This document shows positions 6,751-12,781 of a stretch of DNA of 12,781 nucleotides, in pieces. Under the pieces are notes generated by a model that saw nothing but the letters and a program-made list of their open reading frames with translations, was not told the origin of the DNA and ran no database searches. Made by a program: the position numbers and the translations under genes. The stretch lies in contig JAHEAK010000081.1 of NCBI GenBank assembly GCA_024642805.1, positions 1 to 12,781 on the forward strand. Direction: 5' to 3'. Source of the stretch: Kofleriaceae bacterium. Its GTDB lineage: Bacteria > Myxococcota_A > Polyangia > Haliangiales > Haliangiaceae. The first letter of the stretch is position 1; every line of letters starts with the position of its first letter.

Positions 6751-8898
6751 GTGATCTCATCTGTGTTTTCATCGAGGTGTTTCGCAGGCCTGCTGGTTTT
6801 GGTCCTACTACCGGCCTGCTCCGAGGACCGACTCCCAGGCCCGAGTTTCTCGTTCCAGGTCGCGCTGCCTGGTGAGCCCATCGAGATCGATGAGCTGCCC
6901 TTTCCAAACGATCTTTTGATCGACGACGAGGGTCAGCTGCACATGAGCAGCGAGTCGATGCACTTCGGAGCAGGAGCCAATCAGGAAGTCATCGGCCTGG
7001 TGGCGGCGGCCTTCGAGGACGACGACTGCTATGGCAGCAGCACTGGAGTCATCTTGCCGATGGTCGGTCTTGGCGAAGGCGATGCGCTCGACCCGGCAAC
7101 TCTCGACGACTCGTCGGTGCGCATGATCGATTTGCAGACGGGAGAGTCCGTGCCAATCGAGACCCACGTGCGTGCCCGCCAGCAGCAGCTCTACGTGCGC
7201 GCGCGTATCGGAACCGCCCTCGCCGAGGGTCACACCTATGCCGTCATCGTCCAGGATGGTGTCGCCTTGCTCTCGGGCCAGCCGCTTTCGATCGCGCGTG
7301 ATCTGCGTGTCGTGCTTGCCGATGAGACCAGCACGGATCCTCGCCTGCAATCCGCTCGACGTGCGTATGCGCCCCTTCGCGAGTTCTTAGCTAACGAGCC
7401 TCTTAGCCGGTCTTCTATTCTTGCTGCCTCCGTCTTCACGACCTGCGACTTCTCCGGTGACATGCAGGCCATCCGCTCGGTACTGGACGCTCGCCCCGCA
7501 CCCGTGCTCACGCTCGACCAGATCTGGAGAGCGGGCGCCGAGCTCGATGGCTTGTTGGGCACACCGGCAAGTGACGAGCCTGGCTTTGGCCATCCCGACG
7601 GCGTTGCCCATAGCCAGCTGGCCTACCTCGTGCGCGGCACCTTCTCCTGGCCCAATTTTCAATCCTCCACGCCCAACAAGCTCGGCAGTTGGCAGCGCGC
7701 TAGCAACGGCGCCCCCATGGCCAAGGGCGAGGACCTGGTTCCCCTAACCATCGCCATTCCCGCCGGCCTCACCTCCTATGCCGACATGCCCGTCGTCATT
7801 TTTCAACACGGGCTCAATGGTGCCAGCTCGCAATTGGTAAGCGTGGCCAACACCCTTGCAGCACGGGGCATCGCGACGATTGGTATCGACATCCCCTTCC
7901 ATGGTGAGCGCTATCCGCGCGCCGTCGACAACAAGCACAACTTTACCGGCCTTGCCGAGCCCGACGGCATCACCGACGACACCGGCCCGAGCCCGGTGCT
8001 CTATCTCTTCGATCTGCTCGGCGACGAGAACGTGGCGGCCCTCGATCCACGAGTCATGACCGCTGGATTCGCCCAGGGTGCTATCGACGTCTTCGGCCTG
8101 GTCTCGCTCATCGAGAGCGGCGACTTTGGCGCCCTGGTTGCGCAAGAGGCAGCTCTGGACGGCATCTCCTTCCAGAGTGATCGCATCGTCTACTCCTCGG
8201 AGTCGTTTGGAGGCCTCATTGGCACGGTGGCTCTCGCCTTTGAGCCGCGCTTGCGAGCCGCCTTTCTGGCCGTCGCTGGTGGTGGCGTGATCGCTGACCT
8301 GGTTGAGAAGTCTCCCGAAGTGGGCGACCTCTTCTTGCCAGTTCTCGGCGGCACATTTGATGTGCCTCTCAACCAGCTCGATCCTCTGGTCGATCCAGCG
8401 CACACGCACCGCGCCTTTCAGCTCATGGGCACGCTGATGTCGCGCTCGGATCCTCTGGCCTACGCGACACGCTTGCGCGAGCGACAGATCCACATGGTGC
8501 TAGCGGCCGCCTACTCCGATGAAATCGTCTCCAACCAGTCCAGCGAGGCGCTGGCGGCTGCTCTTGGCCTGCCCTGGCTGGAAGTCCCTGGTGTCGTAGA
8601 GAGCGGTCCTCGCTACCTCACACCCGGCGAGCTCAGCGTCAGCCAACTGCCTGCCAGCAATAACGTCGAGCTGGAGGATGGTCCGCGCACGCAGGGATTC
8701 TTCGAGCTCGATCCGGCCAGCCACGGCATGCTCACCATTCGCAACGGCCATCGCAACTACGCCATCGGCTTCCCGCCAGCAACGCCACTGGCTGACACCG
8801 AGGAGTTCGACAATCCAACGACCGAGCTACAGACCATGCTCGCCGATTTTGCCGAGAGCTACATAGCCACCGGCACGCCCAGCCTACCGGCCCCCTGA
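6751..8898 (+). CDS. VolA/Pla-1-like alpha/beta-hydrolase lipoprotein (putative lipase)
   Basis: A predicted 715-residue outer-membrane or surface lipoprotein that probably hydrolyses lipids or esters. From the GTG at 6751 the N-terminus reads as a signal peptide with lipobox LLPAC, Cys at 23. An ELPFPNDLL segment near 45 matches the signature of the Lipase_bact_N (virulence-factor lipase N-terminal) domain of VolA-type enzymes. The alpha/beta-hydrolase part has FQHGLNG (His353, oxyanion region), the probable nucleophile Ser485 in SESFGG, an acid candidate Asp590 in YSDEI, and His658 in ASHGML. The nucleophile elbow has Ser where the classic GxSxG has its first Gly. The frame is open to an ATG at 6655, but that would bury the signal peptide behind 32 polar residues; GTG 6763 is another possible start. 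No good ribosome site is visible for either. It converges on the next gene, 57 bases away. Family placement is fairly sure; substrate is unknown. Confidence 0.8.
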   Translation: MISSVFSSRCFAGLLVLVLLPACSEDRLPGPSFSFQVALPGEPIEIDELPFPNDLLIDDEGQLHMSSESMHFGAGANQEVIGLVAAAFEDDDCYGSSTGVILPMVGLGEGDALDPATLDDSSVRMIDLQTGESVPIETHVRARQQQLYVRARIGTALAEGHTYAVIVQDGVALLSGQPLSIARDLRVVLADETSTDPRLQSARRAYAPLREFLANEPLSRSSILAASVFTTCDFSGDMQAIRSVLDARPAPVLTLDQIWRAGAELDGLLGTPASDEPGFGHPDGVAHSQLAYLVRGTFSWPNFQSSTPNKLGSWQRASNGAPMAKGEDLVPLTIAIPAGLTSYADMPVVIFQHGLNGASSQLVSVANTLAARGIATIGIDIPFHGERYPRAVDNKHNFTGLAEPDGITDDTGPSPVLYLFDLLGDENVAALDPRVMTAGFAQGAIDVFGLVSLIESGDFGALVAQEAALDGISFQSDRIVYSSESFGGLIGTVALAFEPRLRAAFLAVAGGGVIADLVEKSPEVGDLFLPVLGGTFDVPLNQLDPLVDPAHTHRAFQLMGTLMSRSDPLAYATRLRERQIHMVLAAAYSDEIVSNQSSEALAAALGLPWLEVPGVVESGPRYLTPGELSVSQLPASNNVELEDGPRTQGFFELDPASHGMLTIRNGHRNYAIGFPPATPLADTEEFDNPTTELQTMLADFAESYIATGTPSLPAP

Positions 8899-8925
8899 GG
8901 GCTGATCCGGCTGCAGCGCCTCAGC

Positions 8926-8957
8926 GAGCCGCGCGCTAAGCGGCGTGCAAGCGGCTC
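8926..8957. terminator. Weak hairpin between convergent genes
   Basis: GAGCCGC (8926-8932) and GCGGCTC (8951-8957) form a 7-base inverted repeat with an 18-base loop, overlapping the stop codon of the - strand gene (8956-8958). An alternative shorter GCCGC/GCGGC pairing competes with it. There is no T-run on either side, so it would at best be a bidirectional, non-canonical transcript-end structure. Confidence 0.25.
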
Positions 8958-10305
8958 AACGCGGCGCAAAACCAGTGCAGCTGGGCAGGATGCGCATGTC
9001 GCGCTGCCCGGCGCCTGCCGTAAAGGAGCTGAGGCCGTTGCCGCTCTCGTCGACAATCCAATAGGTCTGCGAGCCGCTACCGCTGTAGGAGTTGATGCTG
9101 TTGGAGCTCACCGAGGTCGAGGTACCGCTGCCGTACTTCGGCTTGTCGCCAATGAAGAGTTTGACGGTCTGCGAGCACTCATTTTTCAGCGAGAAGGAAA
9201 AGTAGCCAGAGGAGGATGAGCTCGCATTGGAGCTGGCCTGCTGGGCCTCGCGATCGGCACGCTCGCGATCCGCGCGCTCCTGGTCGGCACGCTCTCGCTC
9301 ACGCTGGCGCGCCATCTCCTCGTCGGCACGGCGCTGTTCCTCGGCCGCGATGCGTGCCTCTTCGATCTGGCGGGCCTGCTCAGCCTGCATAGCGCTCAGC
9401 TCGGAGTTCGAGATGCGCCGCTCGTAGAGTTGAACGCTCGCCTCGCCCTCGCCAATGGCAACCACTTTGCCATTGGTCCACAGTTGCACGTGCGCGGCGA
9501 CCGGCGAGCTGGCGCAGCCGAGTTCACTGGAGAAGGAGCGCATATTCACAAAGCGCCCGTGCAACGGTGCCTGGATGGGCAGGTCATCCGGGTTGGCGAT
9601 CAGCTCCACGGGTCCTCCCAGGCTGCGATTACCGAGCAGGGAGTCGCTCGACTCCAGACTCACGAAGAGCGCGCCCTGGGCCGTGTCATTGAGTTTCGCG
9701 TCGTCGTGAAGCACCACGCTCATCGCGTAACAGCGGGCCTTCTGGGTATCGACGTCGAGCTGTGCGTTGCCAAGGGCGAGCGAAGCACTCGAGCCGAGTC
9801 GGCGATAGGCCTTGAGCTTGGCTTCCTCTTGCTTGAGCCCTTGCTCGACGCTCATGGTCGAAGCTGGTGGCGTCGCGCTGCTGGTGTAGACGGCAAAAGC
9901 CAGGTTTGGATTTCCTTGCGGAATGAAGACCGCATTGGCGCCCATCTCACTGGCTTGCTTCTTGTATTCGTCGAGGACCGCGCGCTGATGCTGCGGGTAG
10001 GCCGGAGAGCTGGTCGCCATGGCCGCTAACACCAGGTGATGGGATTGCACGCTCGGGTAATCGGGAAGCGCGTAGAGCTTGGTGACTGCCTGGTCCTGGT
10101 AAAAGAAGAGACCACGAGGCAGCTCGGACTTGCCCTGAATAACGGCGATATCAGCGGGCTCCACGCTCTTGGCGAGGGTTTCCGCGCTCAGTGCCTTGCT
10201 GGCAACCGTCGGAGGCGGACCGCCATTCATCGCGCCAAGCGATCCAAAACAGCCAGGTGCGCCAAAGAGCAAGGTGGAGAGGGCGAGGTTTCGCAGAGAG
10301 CTCAT
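8956..10305 (-). CDS. Predicted lipoprotein with long charged coiled coil
   Basis: A 449-residue protein I do not recognise. The first 19 residues form a short signal peptide ending in GAPGC, an acceptable but not ideal lipobox (Ala at -3), so lipidation is likely rather than sure. Residues about 45-300 look like a mixed globular region, including a MGANAVFIPQG segment and several strands. Residues about 300-356 are rich in Glu, Arg, Ala and Gln and should form a coiled coil; its end repeats a five-residue unit close to RERAD. A Ser-rich hinge (357-368) leads to a small C-terminal domain of about 80 residues with Cys377 and Cys443, many Ser and Gly, and an expected beta fold; the two Cys could pair in an oxidising compartment. 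AAGGAG sits only one base before the ATG at 10305, which is too close for a normal ribosome site and leaves the start uncertain. A stalk-and-head envelope protein is one reading. Confidence 0.75.
   Translation of the reverse strand: MSSLRNLALSTLLFGAPGCFGSLGAMNGGPPPTVASKALSAETLAKSVEPADIAVIQGKSELPRGLFFYQDQAVTKLYALPDYPSVQSHHLVLAAMATSSPAYPQHQRAVLDEYKKQASEMGANAVFIPQGNPNLAFAVYTSSATPPASTMSVEQGLKQEEAKLKAYRRLGSSASLALGNAQLDVDTQKARCYAMSVVLHDDAKLNDTAQGALFVSLESSDSLLGNRSLGGPVELIANPDDLPIQAPLHGRFVNMRSFSSELGCASSPVAAHVQLWTNGKVVAIGEGEASVQLYERRISNSELSAMQAEQARQIEEARIAAEEQRRADEEMARQRERERADQERADRERADREAQQASSNASSSSSGYFSFSLKNECSQTVKLFIGDKPKYGSGTSTSVSSNSINSYSGSGSQTYWIVDESGNGLSSFTAGAGQRDMRILPSCTGFAPR
9248..9292 (-). 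repeat. Three tandem 15-base units in the coiled-coil gene
   Basis: Units at 9248-9262, 9263-9277 and 9278-9292 are imperfect copies of a 15-base sequence like TCGCGATCGGCACGC. On the - strand each codes for five residues (RAD with charged neighbours). A decayed fourth unit may follow at 9293-9307. The period is a multiple of three, so copy-number change would keep the frame. Confidence 0.6.
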
Positions 10306-10383
10306 GCTCCTTAGAAGCCCTGGGTAGGCCTGAGTCGCATAGCAATCGCCGCTCGCTGATTTTCGTCGCAGACCGCGGAACTT

Positions 10384-10432
10384 GTGGGCAATTCAGCTCT
10401 GGAGCGGGAAGTAGATCTCCAGCATTGGCCAC
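10384..10432. promoter_or_regulatory. Composite 49-base dyad upstream of divergent genes
   Basis: The outer arms GTGGGCAAT (10384-10392) and ATTGGCCAC (10424-10432) pair at eight of nine positions. The inner arms CTGGAG (10399-10404) and CTCCAG (10417-10422) pair perfectly around a 12-base loop. The whole sits in the 211-base gap between the - strand lipoprotein (start 10305) and the + strand methyltransferase-like gene (start 10517). It could be a structured leader or a binding site; a separate 10-base palindrome, ACGAATTCGT, follows at 10439-10448. Confidence 0.4.
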
Positions 10433-10516
10433 GAGCGCACGAATTCGTCTGGCAGAGCACTTCGCTGGTCGCCTAGCTCCGTTGAGTTCCCACCTGATGA
10501 GTCCGATACTCAGACG

Positions 10517-10984
10517 ATGACAGAACGGCCTCGTGTCTCTCCACTGGTGCTCGTTCCCCCCCCAATGCTCTTCGTACTGAGCTTCGTGCTCGCTTACAAG
10601 CTCGAGTCACTGGCGCCAATCGAGCTTCCCAGAAGCGTCACAAGGTGGCCGGGCGCTGCCTTGATCGTGATGGGGGCACTGTTGACCCTACCAAGCGTAC
10701 TCACCTTCCTGTTCTCGCGAACCACGCTCATACCTCACGCCTCTGCAAAGAAGCTGGTGGTTCGCGGAACCTATCGCGTGTCTCGTAATCCGATGTACCT
10801 GGGCCTGGTGGTCGGCTACCTCGGGGTCGCCCTCTACCTCGGCCTAGGTTGGCCGCTGGTCTTGCTCGGCCTGCCATTTGGCACCATGCAGTTCATCGTC
10901 ATCCCCTTCGAAGAGAAGCGCATGCAAAGCATCTTCGGAGACGAATACACCAAGTACTGCGCGCGCGTGCGCAGGTGGGTCTAA
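10517..10984 (+). CDS. Isoprenylcysteine carboxyl methyltransferase-like membrane protein
   Basis: A 155-residue membrane protein of the ICMT/PEMT-type methyltransferase superfamily, which use S-adenosylmethionine to methylate membrane-embedded or lipid-linked substrates. Hydrophobic segments lie at about 9-27, 46-68 and 95-128. The family signature is clear: GTYRVSRNPMYLG at 84-96 (the RHPxY-type motif, here with Asn91), then Glu132-Glu133 in PFEEKRM, then FGDEYTKYCARVRRW at the end. Bacterial members of this size are common and mostly of unknown substrate. The ATG at 10517 has no clear ribosome site. The gene stands alone on its strand and converges on the hybrid kinase, with a 28-base gap between their stops and no convincing terminator there. 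Confidence 0.85.
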   Translation: MTERPRVSPLVLVPPPMLFVLSFVLAYKLESLAPIELPRSVTRWPGAALIVMGALLTLPSVLTFLFSRTTLIPHASAKKLVVRGTYRVSRNPMYLGLVVGYLGVALYLGLGWPLVLLGLPFGTMQFIVIPFEEKRMQSIFGDEYTKYCARVRRWV

Positions 10985-11012
10985 GAGCTCTTGGCCGTTT
11001 GCCGGTCGTTGA

Positions 11013-12407
11013 TTAGATAGGCAGTCGCACGAAGAAGGTCGTGCCGACACCTGGACGGGAATCCACGTCGATGCGCCCACCGTGACTTTCGACGATGATT
11101 CGGTACGAGATAGCCAGTCCCTGCCCGGTGCCCTTGCCGATTTCCTTGGTCGTGAAGAAGGGATCAAAGATCTTGTCGAGAATTGCGCTCGGAATGCCGC
11201 CGCCGGTGTCTTCGAAGGCAGTGACCACGTAGCCATCCTCGCTGCTGGTCCGCACGCGAATCACGCCACGCAGCGAGCCGCTGGTGTTGTGCTCAGAGAT
11301 GGCGTGGGCAGCGTTGACGATGAGATTCAGGAAGACCTGCACGATCTCGGTGCGATTGCACTGCACAGGCGGAATCTCGCCGTACGCAACGACGAGCTCA
11401 GCGCACTCACAATACTCCGCTCGGGTGAACTTGATCGCCGAGCGCAATGCTTCATTGAGGTCGACAGCATCCTTGCCAACGACCCCTCGGTAGGAAAACT
11501 GATTCATGGTCTCGATGGTGTCGGTGATCATCCTGACGCCTTCGCGGGCCTCTTCGTGCGCTTCGAGAAAGTCGCCAAGGATGGCCTGAGCATCGAGAGC
11601 CTTTAGCAGTGCAGCGCGCCTCTCGGTCTGCTCTGCGTCCTCTGGGCCCGGCACCAGCTCCCGAAGGACGCGCGAGCACTCCGCCACCAGCGCAGTCACC
11701 GACGCGGGTACCTCCGCCAGCGCCTCGAGATTCATGGATATGATCTGCAGAGGGTTGCGAATCTCGTGCGCGATGCCGGCGGCCAGTCGCCCGATGGCCT
11801 GTAACTTCTCGGCGTCGCGCAGCGCAGCCTCGGCCCGCCGACGCTCACGCATCTCGTCATTGATGCGAACATTGGCCGCTTCGAGCTCATCGATACGCAG
11901 TCGCAGTTGCCGCTGAATCACCCACTTTTGGCTCAGAGAGTGCGCTAGCTGCCTCACCTCGATGTTCTCGAATGGCTTGCGCAGGATCACCAATCTATCA
12001 GTGCCGCCCAACGCCTCCGTGGTTTGCTCGAAGCTGTAATCGCTATACGCCGTACACAGGACCACCTGCAGGTTTGGATCGACCTCCCACATCTTTGCAA
12101 CGGTTTCGACACCATCCCAGCCGGGCGGCATGCGCACATCGACGAAGGCAATCGAGAAGGGTCGGCCGGCCTCTACCGCGCGGCGCACCATCTCAAAACC
12201 CTCTCGGCCCTGACTGGCCTGATGAAGCTCGAAGTTCTCCTCGACGCGCAGCTCCTCGGCAGCGTCGCCAAAGAGGTCTCGATCGAGCGCATCTAGCTCT
12301 GTGGCATCGGCCAGTGCACCACCCAGGATCTTCTCGAAGTCGCGACGAATGTCTTCATTGTCATCGACAATGAGAATCCGATCCTTTGCACCCAGAGTCT
12401 CAGGCAT
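11013..12407 (-). CDS. Hybrid histidine kinase: N-terminal receiver, HisKA, HATPase
   Basis: A soluble 464-residue signalling protein without membrane helices. The receiver domain comes first: acidic pair Asp15-Asp16, phosphoacceptor Asp90 in FVDVRMP, and Lys144 in LRKPF. The phosphoacceptor lies about 35 residues later than usual because of an extra segment (about 29-62) between the first helix and second strand. A coiled-coil linker (about 160-200) leads to the phosphorylated His214 in GIAHEIRNP. The ATPase has Asn361/Asn365 in the N box, Asp400 in DTGGGI, the DPFFTTK segment and GTGQGLAIS near 426-434. All catalytic residues seem present, so it should be active: phosphate input to its receiver would tune its kinase. 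From memory, this receiver-with-insert architecture is widespread in proteobacteria next to a partner kinase, as here. The start ATG overlaps the upstream gene by 8 bases and has GAGGGG four bases ahead. Confidence 0.92.
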   Translation of the reverse strand: MPETLGAKDRILIVDDNEDIRRDFEKILGGALADATELDALDRDLFGDAAEELRVEENFELHQASQGREGFEMVRRAVEAGRPFSIAFVDVRMPPGWDGVETVAKMWEVDPNLQVVLCTAYSDYSFEQTTEALGGTDRLVILRKPFENIEVRQLAHSLSQKWVIQRQLRLRIDELEAANVRINDEMRERRRAEAALRDAEKLQAIGRLAAGIAHEIRNPLQIISMNLEALAEVPASVTALVAECSRVLRELVPGPEDAEQTERRAALLKALDAQAILGDFLEAHEEAREGVRMITDTIETMNQFSYRGVVGKDAVDLNEALRSAIKFTRAEYCECAELVVAYGEIPPVQCNRTEIVQVFLNLIVNAAHAISEHNTSGSLRGVIRVRTSSEDGYVVTAFEDTGGGIPSAILDKIFDPFFTTKEIGKGTGQGLAISYRIIVESHGGRIDVDSRPGVGTTFFVRLPI

Positions 12408-12781
12408 GCTGCCCCTCTGCGTTCATCTGGCATGGGAGGCGCAGCGTAAAGCAGGCTCCCAGGCCTGGCCCATCGCTCTTGCACTCGAGCCCACCGCCCA
12501 TCTCGGAAGCCGTATTGGCGGAGGCATGCAGGCCGTAGCCGTGACCATCTTGCTTGGTCGTAAAGCCCAACGCGAAGATCTGTCCCAGCTTGTCTGTAGA
12601 AATCCCCATTCCGTTGTCGCAGACTTCGATGACGATCATGCCGTCATCGACACGGCTGCGCACGTCCACGATTCTCTCACGGTTTTCCGATCTCACCGCA
12701 TCCTTTGCGTTGGCGAAGAGGTTGATGAGGATCTGCAGAGTGCGATGCTTGTCGATCAGGCACTCCCCATGCTCTTGGTCA
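12400..12781 (-). CDS. Sensor histidine kinase, C-terminal ATPase part (5' end missing)
   Basis: The last 126 residues of a histidine kinase; the frame is open to the right edge, so the sensor region and phosphorylated His lie outside. The visible part is a HATPase_c domain: N box in NLFANAKDA (coded near 12695-12723), DNGMGI (nucleotide-binding Asp), FALGFTTK, the glycine-rich GHGYGLH lid, and a final GACFTLRLP strand. A GTG at 12694-12696 is not the start, because the N box lies upstream of it. The stop TGA (12402-12400) overlaps the ATG of the hybrid kinase, which suggests translational coupling and a shared pathway, perhaps with the kinase phosphorylating the receiver of the downstream hybrid. 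That direction of phosphate flow is an inference. Confidence 0.9.
   Translation of the reverse strand, partial: DQEHGECLIDKHRTLQILINLFANAKDAVRSENRERIVDVRSRVDDGMIVIEVCDNGMGISTDKLGQIFALGFTTKQDGHGYGLHASANTASEMGGGLECKSDGPGLGACFTLRLPCQMNAEGQHA

Noticed and set aside
7387..7394. TTAGCTAA palindrome similar to the 3274-3298 dyad
   Set aside because: It lies inside the lipase coding sequence and lacks the spaced half-sites, so it is probably incidental.
7744..8493. Long open - strand frame of about 249 codons inside the lipase gene
   Set aside because: No recognisable domain, and it lies opposite the conserved hydrolase core; a GC-rich antisense shadow.

Overview
The window is about 12.8 kb of GC-rich DNA (genes are clearly G+C rich with GCC/CTC/GAC-type codons; the one notably AT-richer stretch, 3301-3420, is about 47% G+C by direct count). 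Three features point to a Myxococcota or related (former Deltaproteobacteria) genome: a protein combining a Ser/Thr-kinase fragment with a membrane anchor, several predicted lipoproteins, and two-component hybrids. No gene here fixes the genus, and this is an inference from gene content. I see no rRNA, tRNA, CRISPR array, insertion sequence or phage gene.

Left block (2-3219, + strand): the 3'-truncated-at-the-edge (5' end missing) methionyl-tRNA synthetase metG is followed 8 bases later by a polytopic membrane protein of the ATP/ADP (NTP/NDP) translocase type; they probably form one operon. Next block (3220-5605, + strand): a dyad-rich, AT-richer leader, then an orphan LuxR-type regulator whose receiver-like domain lacks the usual acidic pocket and lysine, then a membrane protein carrying only the C-terminal part of a Ser/Thr kinase fold, a transmembrane helix, an acidic linker and an AgmX/PglI-like extracytoplasmic domain. 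Both signalling proteins are degenerate versions of their families, and this is the least ordinary part of the window.

Middle block (5665-10305): three predicted lipoproteins. A methionine-rich one (- strand) is divergent from a VolA/Pla-1-like lipase lipoprotein (+ strand) across a 135-base gap holding a perfect 15-base palindrome. The lipase converges on a third lipoprotein (- strand) with a long charged coiled coil. All three should lie in the cell envelope.

Right block (10306-12781): a 211-base gap containing a large composite dyad, a small isoprenylcysteine-methyltransferase-like membrane protein (+ strand), and, on the - strand, a two-gene sensor module: the C-terminal ATPase of a histidine kinase (cut by the right edge) overlapping by 8 bases the start of a receiver-first hybrid histidine kinase. 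The window reads mainly as housekeeping plus envelope and signalling genes. I do not see a clear new multi-gene system; the best candidates for something undescribed are the regulator/pseudokinase pair at 3437-5605 and the unassigned lipoproteins.
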